Source of the DNA: Flavobacterium defluvii
Lineage (GTDB): Bacteria; Bacteroidota; Bacteroidia; Flavobacteriales; Flavobacteriaceae
Length of the DNA: 64,000 nucleotides
Assembly (NCBI RefSeq): GCF_900129555.1
Contig: NZ_FQWC01000003.1
Location: 186,001-250,000, forward strand
Direction: 5' to 3'
The notes beneath the pieces are model-generated. The model was not told the DNA's origin. It worked only from the letters and a program-made list of their open reading frames with translations, and searched no databases. Positions 15,676-25,800 of the stretch are shown in pieces (within the stretch, counting starts at the first letter, position 1; the number at the start of each line of letters is the position of its first letter). The translations under genes were made by a program, and so were the position numbers.

Positions 15676-17937
15676 ATGAAAAATTCAATTTGGATATTGA
15701 TATTGTTTAATTTACAGTTTTGTTTTGCCCAACAGACTTCAAAAATATCAGGTTTTGTTTCAGGCAACGGACAAAAAATACAAGCCGCGAATGTTCAATT
15801 AGTAGGAACAAATCAAAAAACAGTTTCAGATAGTTTGGGTTATTATATTTTTGAAAATGTTACTGGCGAAAATGGAAAGATTCAGGTAACTTCGGCAGGA
15901 TTCAAACCAGTAACTCAAAGATTTTCAATTATAAATGGACAAGATTTAAGTCTTGATTTTGATTTAGAAGACAATGAAAACCAACTTAATGAAGTTGTAG
16001 TTTCAGGAACTTTAAAACCGGTAAAACGTTTGGAAAGCGCCGTTCCGGTTGAGGTTTATTCTCCGGTTTTCTTCAAAAAAAATCCAACTCCGAGTATTTA
16101 TGATGCACTGCAAAATATAAACGGCGTTCGGCCGCAGCTCAATTGTGGTGTTTGTAACACAGGAGATATTCATATAAATGGACTTGAAGGGCCATACACT
16201 TTAGTTATGATTGATGGAATGCCAATTGTAAGCAGTCTTTCGACGGTTTATGGTTTATCGGGAATTCCGAATTCATTGGTAGAAAGAATAGAAATTGTAA
16301 AAGGTCCCGCATCTTCTCTTTACGGAAGTGAAGCTGTTGGAGGATTAATCAACATTATTACCAAGAACCCTACAAATGCTCCAATGTTTTCTGCAGATTA
16401 TTTTACAACGACTTATCTCGAAAACAATCTTGATTTGGGAATGAAGTTTAATGTTGGTAAAAAAACGATTTCTCTTTTAGGCGTAAATTACTTTAATTAC
16501 GATCAGGTTATTGATAAAGACAAAGACAATTTTACCGATGTTACGCTTTCTGACCGTATCTCGGTTTTTAATAAATGGAATTTTCAGCGAAATGATAATC
16601 GTCTTTTTACGATTGCAGCGCGCGGAATGTATGAAGATCGCTGGGGAGGAGACGTTCGCTGGGAGAAAAAATACAGAGGAGGAGATGAAATTTATGGCGA
16701 AAGTATTTATACCAAAAGAGGAGAATTAATAGGAAGTTATCAATTGCCATTTGAAGAAAAACTAATGCTTTCTTTTTCTGGAAATGTGCATTATCAAGAC
16801 AGTCGATACGGAACGACATCTTATATCGCGAATCAAAAAATCGGATTTTTGCAATTAACCTGGGACAAAAAAATAGGAAGAAATGATATATTGGCTGGAG
16901 CTGCAGCCCGATACACTTATTATAACGATAATACTACGGCAACAAAAAACCCCGAAAAAACATGGCTCCCGGGAATTTTTGTCCAGGACGAAATTACATT
17001 TTCTCCAAAAAGTCAGGTATTGCTTGGAGCGCGTTACGATTATAACTCAATTCACGGTTCTATTTTTACACCAAGATTTGCATATCGTTTCAAAGCAAAT
17101 GAAAATACAATTTTCCGATTAAATGCCGGAACAGGATTTAGGGTTGTGAATTTGTTTACCGAAGATCACGCTGCTTTGACAGGTTCAAGAGATGTAATAA
17201 TCAAAAACGACTTAAAACCGGAACAATCTGTAAATGTAAATTTGAATTATATTCAGAAAATAAACTTTGGAAATGGAACTTTTATGGGAATTGAAACGAC
17301 GGCTTTTTATACCCGTTTCAGCAATAAAATCATTTCAGATTATGAAACAGATCCTAATAAAATTATTTATGATAATATTGATGGATATGCTTTAAGTCAG
17401 GGAATAAGTATCAATATTGATCTTAATTTTCCATCGGGTTTAAAATTTATTATTGGTGCAACGTTTTTAGACAATAAAAATGTTCAGGACGAAATTTCAG
17501 AAAGACCTTTTCTAACCGAAAATTTCACCGGGACCTGGAGCGTTTCATATAAAATTGAACCTTGGAATTTATTGTTGGATTATACCGGAAATGTTTACAG
17601 TCCGATGAAATTACCTTTGCTGAACGAATATGATCCAAGAAATCCAAATTCACCCTGGTACAGTATTCAAAATATTCAGTTTACCTATACAGGCTGGAAG
17701 AACTTTGAAATTTACGGCGGCATCAAAAATTTACTGAACTTTACTCCAAAACAGAATAATCCATTTTTGATTTCAAGAACAAACGATCCTTTCGACAAAA
17801 ATGTACAATACGATTCAAATGGAAAAGTCATGGTAACACCAGATAATCCATACGGATTGACTTTTGATACTACCTATGTTTATGGGCAAAATCAAACGAT
17901 TCGAGGTTTTTTGGGATTGCGATATACTTTGAAATAA
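15676..17937 (+). CDS. TonB-dependent outer-membrane receptor
   Basis: It imports a chelated metal or other nutrient across the outer membrane using TonB energy. Seen: 753 residues, a signal peptide ending near CFAQQ, a carboxypeptidase-like beta domain (ISGFVSGNGQKIQAANVQLVG), a plug domain with IDGMPIVSSLSTVYGLSGIP and VERIEIVKGPASSLYGSEAVGG, and a barrel ending LGLRYTLK. The plug contains CGVCNTGD, a cysteine pair suited to metal binding. An in-frame TTG lies upstream, but ATG 15676 gives the proper signal peptide. The neighbours point to metal uptake; the substrate is not visible. Confidence 0.92.
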   Translation: MKNSIWILILFNLQFCFAQQTSKISGFVSGNGQKIQAANVQLVGTNQKTVSDSLGYYIFENVTGENGKIQVTSAGFKPVTQRFSIINGQDLSLDFDLEDNENQLNEVVVSGTLKPVKRLESAVPVEVYSPVFFKKNPTPSIYDALQNINGVRPQLNCGVCNTGDIHINGLEGPYTLVMIDGMPIVSSLSTVYGLSGIPNSLVERIEIVKGPASSLYGSEAVGGLINIITKNPTNAPMFSADYFTTTYLENNLDLGMKFNVGKKTISLLGVNYFNYDQVIDKDKDNFTDVTLSDRISVFNKWNFQRNDNRLFTIAARGMYEDRWGGDVRWEKKYRGGDEIYGESIYTKRGELIGSYQLPFEEKLMLSFSGNVHYQDSRYGTTSYIANQKIGFLQLTWDKKIGRNDILAGAAARYTYYNDNTTATKNPEKTWLPGIFVQDEITFSPKSQVLLGARYDYNSIHGSIFTPRFAYRFKANENTIFRLNAGTGFRVVNLFTEDHAALTGSRDVIIKNDLKPEQSVNVNLNYIQKINFGNGTFMGIETTAFYTRFSNKIISDYETDPNKIIYDNIDGYALSQGISINIDLNFPSGLKFIIGATFLDNKNVQDEISERPFLTENFTGTWSVSYKIEPWNLLLDYTGNVYSPMKLPLLNEYDPRNPNSPWYSIQNIQFTYTGWKNFEIYGGIKNLLNFTPKQNNPFLISRTNDPFDKNVQYDSNGKVMVTPDNPYGLTFDTTYVYGQNQTIRGFLGLRYTLK

Positions 17938-17951
17938 TGGCAAATGATAAG

Positions 17952-18055
17952 TAAACTGGACTGAAGTCCAGCTTTACAAAATAGTTCGTTCCGTTGGAAC
18001 TTAAAGAGCCATAGGCTCGATTTAGCTTGTAGAGCTGGACTTCAGTCCAAGTTTA
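17952..18055. repeat. Palindromic element, family 2, detached copy
   Basis: Four hairpins: CTGGACTGAAGTCCAG (17956), GTTCC-GTT-GGAAC (17988), GAGCC-ATA-GGCTC (18006) and CTGGACTTCAGTCCAa (18035). Order and stems match the elements flanking the transposase at 53486, 35 kb away. The loops differ while the stems are kept. Confidence 0.9.
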
Positions 18056-18131
18056 ATGATATGAAAATTTTATATAGTCGAATCTATAATTATTTTAATC
18101 CGTGAAATCTGCGGCAAAAAAATAAAATAAA

Positions 18132-18596
18132 ATGAAAAAGCTACTTCTACTAATCGTCTTCCTCTTAATAACTTCAACAGCATTCTGCCAATTACAAAGC
18201 AGAACTTTTGAAGAAATAGACAGCTTGCAGCAAATTCAAAGACGAAAAATCATCGTTTTTATTCATACTAATTGGTGTCAGTTTTGTCAGCGAATGAAAA
18301 CTACGACTTTTAAAAATCAGGAAATCATCGAAAAACTGAACTCTAATTTTTATTTTATTGATTTTAATGCCGAAGAAAAACGAGATATTACTTTTCATAA
18401 TCAGACTTTTAAATACAAACCTTCGGGAAGTAATGTCGGCGTTCACGAATTGGCTTTGCAGCTAGGAACGATCAATAATCAAATTGTATATCCGGTTTTA
18501 TGTGTTTTGAATGAGCAAAACGAAATCATCTTTCAGTATTCCAACTATTTATCGCCAAAGGACTTTAAAGTGCTTTTGGAAAATTTGGAAAAATAA
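18132..18596 (+). CDS. Secreted thioredoxin-family protein
   Basis: Seen: 154 residues, signal peptide (KLLLLIVFLLITSTAFCQ), then a thioredoxin fold with HTNWCQFCQRMKTTTF (CxxC active site near residues 56-59) and a cis-proline-like YPVLCVLN segment with an extra Cys. It resembles DsbD-C/DUF255-type periplasmic thioredoxins that act on cysteine pairs or metal sites. It follows the TonB receptor and ends 17 bases before the lycopene-cyclase-like gene. A role in loading or reducing metal-binding cysteines is possible but inferred. Confidence 0.82.
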   Translation: MKKLLLLIVFLLITSTAFCQLQSRTFEEIDSLQQIQRRKIIVFIHTNWCQFCQRMKTTTFKNQEIIEKLNSNFYFIDFNAEEKRDITFHNQTFKYKPSGSNVGVHELALQLGTINNQIVYPVLCVLNEQNEIIFQYSNYLSPKDFKVLLENLEK

Positions 18597-18613
18597 ATTT
18601 CTTATTTTTGAGA

Positions 18614-19789
18614 ATGAATTCTTCGCAAATTAAACATTTCGATTACATTTTTACAGGAACAGGACTAGCATCTTTGATGACAGTTTATAAAATGATTTTA
18701 TCTGAGAAATTTACAGATAAGTCTATTTTGCTTTTAGATCAGGATTTAAAAAAAACAAATGACAGAACCTGGTGTTTTTGGGAAAAACAAGAATCAGCCT
18801 GGAATTCTGTTATTTTTAAAAAATGGGATTTGGCTTTATTTGCCAATCAAAATTTCAAACGCCATTTGGCGTTAAAGCCTTATAAATACAATCAAATAAA
18901 TGGAATTGATTTTTATAATTTCGTTTTTACATCACTTTCCAAACATTCGAATATTACTTTTCTAAACGAAAAAGTAACCGATATCAACGAACTCGAAACT
19001 CATGTTTTTGTTGGTACAGAAGAAAATCGATACACTTGCAATTATTTATTCAATAGTATTTATACTAAGGCTTTCGCCGAAAGTCAAACCAAATATCCTG
19101 TTTTACAGCAGCACTTTATGGGCTGGTTTGTAAAAACTGAAAAAGAGGTTTTTAATCCCGAAGAAGTTACTTTCATGGATTTTTCGGTAGAACAAAAAGA
19201 AAATACAAGATTTATGTATGTTTTACCAATTTCAAAAACTGAAGCTTTGGTCGAATATACGTTGTTTTCGGAAAAACTTCTTCCAAAAACTGAATACGAA
19301 AACGAGATTCAGATTTATTTGCAACAACTTGGTGCAAATCAATTTAAAATTCTCGAAAAAGAGCAGGGAAGTATCCCGATGACAAGTTATCCGTTTTGGA
19401 AAAAAAATACCAAAAGAGTTTTAAATATTGGAACTGCCGGAGGATGGACAAAAGCAAGTACAGGTTATACTTTTAAAAACTCCGATAAAAAATCTTCACA
19501 ACTCATCGAATTTCTTCAACAAGAAGACTTCAAGATGAAGGATTTTCATAAAAAAAATCGGTTTTGGTTTTACGATTTATTGCTTTTAGATATTCTTTAT
19601 CATCACAATGAATTAGGAAACAGCATTTTTTCATCTTTATTTAAAAAAGGAAATCCAAATTTGATTTTCAAGTTTTTAGATGAAGAAACCAATTTGGTTG
19701 AAGATTTAAAAGTCATTTTAAAATGTCCAAAAACACCATTTTTAAAAGCGTTATTTAGAGTTGTTTTCTTTCAAAATAAATTAACTTAA
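18614..19789 (+). CDS. Lycopene-cyclase-family flavoprotein
   Basis: Seen: 391 residues. The N-terminal Rossmann segment (DYIFTGTGLASLMTVYKMI) and the family's NDRTWCFWEK motif near residue 53 are followed by FMDFSVEQ, FMYVLPISKTEALVEYTLFS and NIGTAGGWTKASTGYTF, all lycopene beta-cyclase signatures. Known members cyclise lycopene to beta-carotene without net redox change. No other carotenoid gene (crtB, crtI, crtZ) is in the window. Instead it is 17 bases downstream of the secreted thioredoxin, so a different substrate cannot be excluded. I chose ATG 18614 over TTG 18608. Confidence 0.8.
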   Translation: MNSSQIKHFDYIFTGTGLASLMTVYKMILSEKFTDKSILLLDQDLKKTNDRTWCFWEKQESAWNSVIFKKWDLALFANQNFKRHLALKPYKYNQINGIDFYNFVFTSLSKHSNITFLNEKVTDINELETHVFVGTEENRYTCNYLFNSIYTKAFAESQTKYPVLQQHFMGWFVKTEKEVFNPEEVTFMDFSVEQKENTRFMYVLPISKTEALVEYTLFSEKLLPKTEYENEIQIYLQQLGANQFKILEKEQGSIPMTSYPFWKKNTKRVLNIGTAGGWTKASTGYTFKNSDKKSSQLIEFLQQEDFKMKDFHKKNRFWFYDLLLLDILYHHNELGNSIFSSLFKKGNPNLIFKFLDEETNLVEDLKVILKCPKTPFLKALFRVVFFQNKLT

Positions 19790-20121
19790 AACCGACAGCA
19801 GAATACCAACGGCATATTTTTCTTTGTTTGAACCAGCATATTACTTTATAGACTTTGGTTTGTAGAGCATAGAAGATGTTTCGAAAGGGTTTTCAATCAA
19901 TGAAGACGATACGATTAATGAAACCTATCTTTATCAAGTTTGGTAAATAATACTTCACTCTCAAATTTATTTTAGAAAATGTCTTATTCTTCTGTTTTAA
20001 TAACTTTTTAAGGAGTTAGAAAAACGTGTTAACATTTAGATTTGCTGATTCAAAAAATCCTGTCAAATCAGGATAAGTCTAATATAATCGGTTATTCACG
20101 ATAAAAAAATAATGCAAATTT
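19790..20121. other. Gene-free gap between cyclase-like gene and arsR-like gene
   Basis: No convincing gene. A short stretch near 19858-19948 reads GFSINEDDTINETYLYQVW in one frame but is interrupted upstream by stops. It may be a remnant. No clear repeat or terminator. Confidence 0.4.
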
Positions 20122-20553
20122 ATGGGCGTTGCAAAGAACTTAAAATTTGATATAGAAACAGAAGTAATAGGAAAAATATGCAAAGCACTTGGACATCCTG
20201 TCCGAATTCAGATTATGACACTCCTATGGAAAAGAGATAACAGAACGTGTGGTGAAATTGTTGAATTAATTCCGCTGGCACAATCTACAATATCAAAACA
20301 TTTATTAGAGTTGAAAAAAGCAAATCTGGTCAATGTAAAATACGAAGGAAAAAAAACAATTTATTCTATAGAAGCAGATAATATAGAAATTCTTAAAAAA
20401 TATGCCTCCAATTACCTTTCGACTATCAAAATTTCTGAACAGGATAAATCAACAGTTTTAACAACCCGATATAAAATAAGAGCCAGAAACAGCCATTTAA
20501 AACAATACAATTATCAATTTCCAGATAAAAAAATGAATAGGGAAGCTGTCTAG
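20122..20553 (+). CDS. ArsR-family transcriptional regulator
   Basis: Seen: 143 residues. The winged helix has ICKALGHPVRIQIMTLLWKR, CGEIVELIPLAQSTISKHLLELKKANLVNVKYEGKK spread over residues 45-85, and a basic C-terminal tail of about 45 residues. The ELCVC-type metal site of classical ArsR is absent; only one Cys stands at the start of the DNA-binding helix region. Metal sensing is therefore not supported. It precedes the bacilliredoxin gene by about 130 bases in the same direction, so control of that gene is possible. Confidence 0.85.
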   Translation: MGVAKNLKFDIETEVIGKICKALGHPVRIQIMTLLWKRDNRTCGEIVELIPLAQSTISKHLLELKKANLVNVKYEGKKTIYSIEADNIEILKKYASNYLSTIKISEQDKSTVLTTRYKIRARNSHLKQYNYQFPDKKMNREAV

Positions 20554-20640
20554 ATATTTAAAAAATGTTGGATCTAAAAATTAATATTGTACTATAACAA
20601 AACTTTATACTTCAAATTAACTAGTTGCGAGTAAACTTTG

Positions 20641-20648
20641 TAACTTTG
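20641..20648 (+). promoter_or_regulatory. Putative bacilliredoxin promoter -7 element
   Basis: TAACTTTG fits TAnnTTTG and lies 34 bases before ATG 20682. It is inside the in-frame upstream extension, which supports the later start. Confidence 0.5.
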
Positions 20649-20681
20649 CAGTTCAAAAGTAAAATTTTAAAAGACAAAAAT

Positions 20682-21092
20682 ATGTATCCACTAGACATGG
20701 TAAAACCAATGGAAGCTGAATTAACAGCTGCAGGTTTTCAAGATTTACATAGTGCCGAAGCTGTTGAGAATGCTATCAAAGCTGAAGGTACCACTTTAGT
20801 TGTTGTGAACTCTGTTTGCGGGTGCGCTGCAAGAAATGCACGTCCGGGAGCAAAAATGAGTTTAGAAGGAGCTAAAAAACCAGATCACCTTATTACAGTT
20901 TTCGCTGGTGTCGACAAAGAAGCTGTTGATGCTGTAAGACAACATATGTTCCCATTTCCTCCATCTTCCCCATCTATGGCTTTATTCAAAAACGGAGAAT
21001 TGGTACACATGTTAGAGCGTCACCACATCGAAGGACGTCCAGCTGAAATGATCGCTGAGAATTTGCAGGATGCGTTTAACGAGTTTTGTTAA
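20682..21092 (+). CDS. brxB: Bacilliredoxin-family protein (BrxA/BrxB)
   Basis: Known members remove bacillithiol from oxidised protein thiols. Seen: 136 residues beginning [19 protein letters not shown]. The redox motif is [14 protein letters not shown] (CGC near residues 48-50), and [20 protein letters not shown] with [17 protein letters not shown] completes the family pattern. It is cytosolic. The start is set by the family N-terminus and by the promoter element at 20641. It is followed by an octamer array and a strong terminator. Confidence 0.93.
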   Translation: MYPLDMVKPMEAELTAAGFQDLHSAEAVENAIKAEGTTLVVVNSVCGCAARNARPGAKMSLEGAKKPDHLITVFAGVDKEAVDAVRQHMFPFPPSSPSMALFKNGELVHMLERHHIEGRPAEMIAENLQDAFNEFC

Positions 21093-21100
21093 TTTTTTTT

Positions 21101-21176
21101 AAGGTGCTAAGGTTCTGAGTTGCTGAGGTTCTAAGGTTTTAGATACAAAGTGACAAAGGTACAGAGTTACAAAGAT
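21101..21176. repeat. Octamer-periodic array, about nine units
   Basis: On the minus strand successive 8-base units read TCTTTGTA, ACTCTGTA, CCTTTGTC, ACTTTGTA, then after a one-base slip CCTTAGAA, CCTCAGCA, ACTCAGAA, CCTTAGCA. All fit nCTYWGnn. A partner array on the opposite side of the palindromic element lies at 21452-21490. Confidence 0.9.
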
Positions 21177-21180
21177 TAAA

Positions 21181-21216
21181 AAAGGGTTGTTTCATTTATG
21201 AAACAACCCTTTTTCT
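21181..21216 (+). terminator. Strong Rho-independent terminator after brxB
   Basis: Perfect 15-base arms (AAAGGGTTGTTTCAT and its complement) around a TT loop, followed by a T run. Confidence 0.92.
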
Positions 21217-21225
21217 TTTATATAA

Positions 21226-21406
21226 ATGTTCCGTAGGAACATCTCGTCGGTAGAAAAATTATATTGTTATATTTGTTTTACGTTCCGTAGGAACGTTTGA
21301 GATTATTGAATTCATTAAAAAACGATGTCAAAACCAGACGTTCCTACGGAACGTAAAATGTGGACAATCGCAATTTTTTCTACCAACGAAACATTCCTAC
21401 GGAATG
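21226..21406. repeat. Palindromic element, family 4, copy 1
   Basis: Four small palindromes with a GTA/TAC centre: ATGTTCCGTAGGAACAT (21226), ACGTTCCGTAGGAACGT (21280), ACGTTCCTACGGAACGT (21338) and CATTCCTACGGAATG (21392). The two halves, including CGGTAGAAAAA and TTTTTTCTACC, are inverted relative to each other. A diverged copy lies at 38783-38953. Confidence 0.85.
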
Positions 21407-21451
21407 ATAGCGTTATGTATAAGTGCAAAATCGATACTTTTTTATTAAGAA

Positions 21452-21490
21452 TTCAGAGAAACCTTTGTCCCTCTGTCCCTTTGAACCTCA
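21452..21490. repeat. Octamer-periodic array, three to four units
   Basis: CCTTTGTC CCTCTGTC CCTTTGAA CCTC in exact 8-base steps. It is inverted relative to 21101-21176. Confidence 0.88.
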
Positions 21491-21496
21491 AAAAAA

Positions 21497-22861
21497 TTAA
21501 TTCCATCCCCCGCCGAGTGCTTTATACAACTGAACCATAGAACTCAATTGTTTTTGGGTTAACTGCGAAAGGCTTAACTGCGCTTCAAACAAGGATCTTT
21601 GTGCGTCAAGAACTTCTAAGTACGAAACATAACCGTTGTAATATCTCGCATTCGATAAATCATAGTTTTTTTGCGCAGCAACAACTTGTCGGTTTCTGGC
21701 TGTCCATTCTTCTTTGAACATAGCTGTGTTTTGAAGAGAGTTTTCAACCTCTGCAATAGCAGTTAAATATGTTTTCTGAAAGTTGAATTTCATTTCCTCG
21801 GCTAACTTTCTGTTGTAATCTACACGGCGTTTGTTTTTTCCGAAATTGAAAATCGGTCCAGTAATGCCACCGCCAGCATTTTGTATATAAGAGCCATCAT
21901 TAAACAAATCACTAATCATAATGTTGGTAAAACCAGCAATTGCAGAAATATTAAATGATGGATATCGCATCGCCTGTGCAACGCCAATTCTTTCAAAAGA
22001 AGCTCTATATAAATATTCCTGACGTTTGACATCGGGTCTGTTTTCTAATAAAGCCGATGGAACAGAAGTTGGAAACTCAGTCAAAATTAACAATTCGCTA
22101 TTGGTTTTTCCTCTCGGAATCGCTTGTGGAACTTGTCCAATCAAAACTGAAATAGCATTTTCTAAAGCCGTAATTTGTCTTTTGATTAAAGGAATATTCG
22201 CTTCGGCAATAGCAACCTGCTGTTCAATCTGCACTTTATCCAATTCGGCAACATAACCGCTTATAAAACGTTCGTTGATAATATCGTAAGCCTTTTGTCT
22301 GGTTTCTAAAGTGTGAGTTGTAATTTCAAGCTGATTATCAAAATCACGCAATTCAAAATAAGAAATAGCTATTGCACTTACAATATTCGACAAAACTACT
22401 TTTCGTGCTTCATCCGAAGCTAAAAGTTCATTTTGTAAAGCTTTGGTCTGATGACGGTATTTCCCCCAAAAATCTAGTTCCCACGACATATTTGCAAAAG
22501 CCGATGAAGGCTGCATGACAGTTTCTGCACTATTAACCTGACCAGAATATTGAAATGCAGGGAATAAATCGGCTTTTGCCATTCCGAGATTGGCCTGAAC
22601 TTGTTCTAAACGTGCTATTGCAATTTTAAGATCATAATTGTTCTGAATTCCGTTTTCAATCAGACTAATTAAGACATCATCGTTAAATATCGATGACCAT
22701 TTTATCGTAGTTACCGATTTGGTAGTATCTGCTGGCTGACTGCTATATCGAAATGAATCTGTCTGAGGCTGTTCTGGTTTGGTATACTTTGGCCCAACCA
22801 TACATCCGAAAGGAAAAACTACGATAAAAAATAATGCCAGAAGTATCTTTAGAGTTTTCAT
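21497..22861 (-). CDS. RND efflux outer-membrane lipoprotein (TolC/OprM type)
   Basis: It forms the outer-membrane channel of a tripartite efflux pump. Seen: 454 residues, a lipobox-type start (FPFGCMVGPKYTKPEQP), two repeated outer-membrane-efflux halves with the long heptad helices typical of the family (NYDLKIAIARLEQVQANLGMAKADLFP and VSYLEVLDAQRSLFEAQLSLSQL, in separate halves), and the ENRPDVKRQEYLYRAS motif near residue 285. It overlaps the pump gene by four bases (22858-22861), so the two are translationally coupled. Confidence 0.94.
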   Translation of the reverse strand: MKTLKILLALFFIVVFPFGCMVGPKYTKPEQPQTDSFRYSSQPADTTKSVTTIKWSSIFNDDVLISLIENGIQNNYDLKIAIARLEQVQANLGMAKADLFPAFQYSGQVNSAETVMQPSSAFANMSWELDFWGKYRHQTKALQNELLASDEARKVVLSNIVSAIAISYFELRDFDNQLEITTHTLETRQKAYDIINERFISGYVAELDKVQIEQQVAIAEANIPLIKRQITALENAISVLIGQVPQAIPRGKTNSELLILTEFPTSVPSALLENRPDVKRQEYLYRASFERIGVAQAMRYPSFNISAIAGFTNIMISDLFNDGSYIQNAGGGITGPIFNFGKNKRRVDYNRKLAEEMKFNFQKTYLTAIAEVENSLQNTAMFKEEWTARNRQVVAAQKNYDLSNARYYNGYVSYLEVLDAQRSLFEAQLSLSQLTQKQLSSMVQLYKALGGGWN

Positions 22862-25800
22862 TTTTCTTCAGTTTTAGGTTCATCGGTTTCCTCGGTTTTT
22901 TTCTTTCCGAATGTTTCAATAAAAACAAACAACACAGGAATCAAACAAACTCCCAAAATGGTCGCAACGAGCATGCCACTAAAAACAGTCATTCCCATAA
23001 CCTTTCTGGCCTGAGCTCCGGCTCCAGTTGCAGTTAACAACGGAACAACCCCTAAAATGAAAGCAAAAGCAGTCATCAAAATAGGACGGAAGCGCAGTTT
23101 TGCGGCGTACAAAGCAGCATCTTTTGCGGGCATTCCTTTTTCATATTCTTCTTTCGCAAATTCTACAATCAGAATCGCATTTTTGGCAGCGAGTCCAATC
23201 AACATTACGAGTCCAATTTGAGCAAAAACATTATTTACATAATCAGGACTTAGCAATCGACAAATGTATAAACCAAGAAAAGCTCCAAAAACGGCAAAAG
23301 GTGTTCCGAGTAAAACGCTGAAAGGCAGTTTCCAGCTTTCGTATTGAGCCGCAAGAATTAAAAACACGAAAAGCAATGCCATTAAGAAAACAGTATTTCC
23401 TTTTCCTTCCGCTTGTTTTTCCTGATAACTCATGTTTGCCCATTCGTAACCCATACCTGCGGGAAGTACTTTTGCAGCGGTTTCTTGTAAAGCAGTCATG
23501 GCTTGGGCCGAAGTAAATCCGGGAGCGGGAGTTCCGCCAATTTCGGCAGCACGATACAAATTGAAACGAGTTGTAAATTCAGGTCCGCTTACTTTTCTGA
23601 TTGTGGCAATACTCGTAATCGGAATCATTTTGTTGTCTTTACTCCGAACAAATATTTTATTAATGTCTTCGGGATTTACAGTATAACTCGGATCGGCCTG
23701 AAGCAATACAATATATTGTCGACCAAATTTATTGAACTCGTTAATATATTGTCCTCCTAAACTGGCTCCAATGGCAAGATTTACATCAGATAATGAAAGA
23801 TTAAGTTCGGTAACTTTTTCCCTATCAATGTCCAAACTAATTTGCGGGACATTCGGATTAAAAGTCGTTCGAATCGTTCCAATTTCGGGTCGCTTTTTGG
23901 CTTCTGCCATGAATTGCTGTGCATTTGCAAAAAGATACTGCGGTGTATTTCCTTCCCGATCCTGTAGCATCATAGAGAATCCCGCGGCATTTCCAATTCC
24001 AGTAATTGGAGGTGGACCAAAGGCAAAAACGGTGGCTTCGGGAATTCCGAAAACCACTTTTCCGTTGACTTCTTTTAAAATCTGAAAAACATCTTGTTCG
24101 CGTTCTTTCCATTCTTTTAAAGCGACAAAGAAAAATCCATTGTTGGTCGCCACCGAGTTTTTTATTAAACTAAATCCGGCAACCGAAGTATAATATTCAA
24201 CACCTTGATTTTGAGATAAAATATGTTCTACTTTCTGAATCACTTTTCCTGTTCTTTCTAAAGAAGAAGCACCGGGAAGTTCAATGTTTACAAACATATA
24301 GCCTTGATCTTCTTCGGGTACAAAACCGCCAGGAATTTTCCCTCCCAACAGAATAATCGCTCCAACGATAATTCCGATGAAGATTAAGCTTCGGGCGGTT
24401 TTTTTAATTAGAAAACCTGAAAAGCCAGTATATCTGTTGGTGAATTTTCCAAACTTATCATTAAACCATTTAAAGAATTTTCCGAGCCAGCCTTTTGCTT
24501 CCTGATTGGGTTTTAATAAAAGAGAACATAAAGCCGGACTTAAAGTTAACGCACTTAATGCAGAGAAAATCACAGATATAGCAATTGTAATAGCAAATTG
24601 CTGATACAATCTTCCCGTAATTCCGGGCGTTAAAGCTACGGGAATAAATACGGCGGTTAATACAATCGCAATGGCAATTACAGGTCCAGAAACTTCTTTC
24701 ATCGCCTGATTGGTGGCTTCTCGGGGAGACATTCCCTGTTCGATATGATGCATTACGGCTTCTACAACCACAATGGCATCGTCAACGACAATTCCAATTG
24801 CCAATACTAATCCTAAAAGGGAAAGTACATTGATGGAAAATCCGAGTAACGGAAAAAGCATAAAAACTCCGATTAGTGATACAGGAACGGTTAAAAGCGG
24901 AATTAAAGTCGCTCGCCAGTTTTGAAGGAAGATAAAAACCACGATAATTACCAGAATAATCGCTTCGACCAAAGTGTGCATGATTTCGTTGATACCTTCA
25001 GAAATGGCAAGAGTCGTATCTAAAGAAACACGGTATTTTAAATCCTGCGGAAATCTTTTGCTAAGTCTTTCAATGGTATTTTTTACATTTTCCGCCACTT
25101 CCAATGCATTCGAACCCGGCATTTGTTTGATTCCGATTGTTCCGGCAGGGTTTCCGTTTAATTTGGCAATCGAGGCATAACTTTCTGTTCCTAAAGTTAC
25201 CGTTCCAACATCTTTTAAACGAACCTGCTGATTGCTGATATTCGATTTTAAAATAATATTTTCAAAATCTTCCGGATTGACCAAACGGTCTTTCAGCATA
25301 ACATTATAAGTAAACTCATTATTCTCAGTTGCCGGCGGAGCACCAAATTTTCCTCCGGGCGCAATAGCATTTTGATCTTGAATGGAGCGAATGATATCAG
25401 GAACGGTTAGATTGTATTTGGCCATAATATCGGGCTTGACCCAAATTCGCATGGCATAATTACTTCCTCCGTAAAGGGTAACTTCTCCAACTCCTTTGAT
25501 ACGTGCCAAAGCATCTACAATGTTGATATTGGCATAATTAGTCAGGAAGTTTCCATCGAAAGTTTTGTTGGGAGAATATAAGGATAAAATCAGCATGGGC
25601 ATTGAGAGCGACTTTTTGGTCGTAACTCCCGTTGTTTTTACGTCATTTGGAAGTTTATTGGTCGCTTCGTTAACTCGGTTTTGGGTCAGCATAGTGGCGT
25701 TATCCAGATCGGTTCCCATGTCGAAGGTAATGTTAAGCGTCATACTTCCATCACCTGTATTGGTAGATTGCATGTAAAGCATGTTTTCAACTCCATTTAC

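Noticed and set aside
19858..19950. Possible gene remnant reading GFSINEDDTINETYLYQVW
   Set aside because: In-frame stops upstream and no recognisable family. Left as a note for the gap.
20122..20553. Arsenic-sensing ArsR with ars operon
   Set aside because: The metal-binding CVC motif and any arsenate or arsenite genes are missing.
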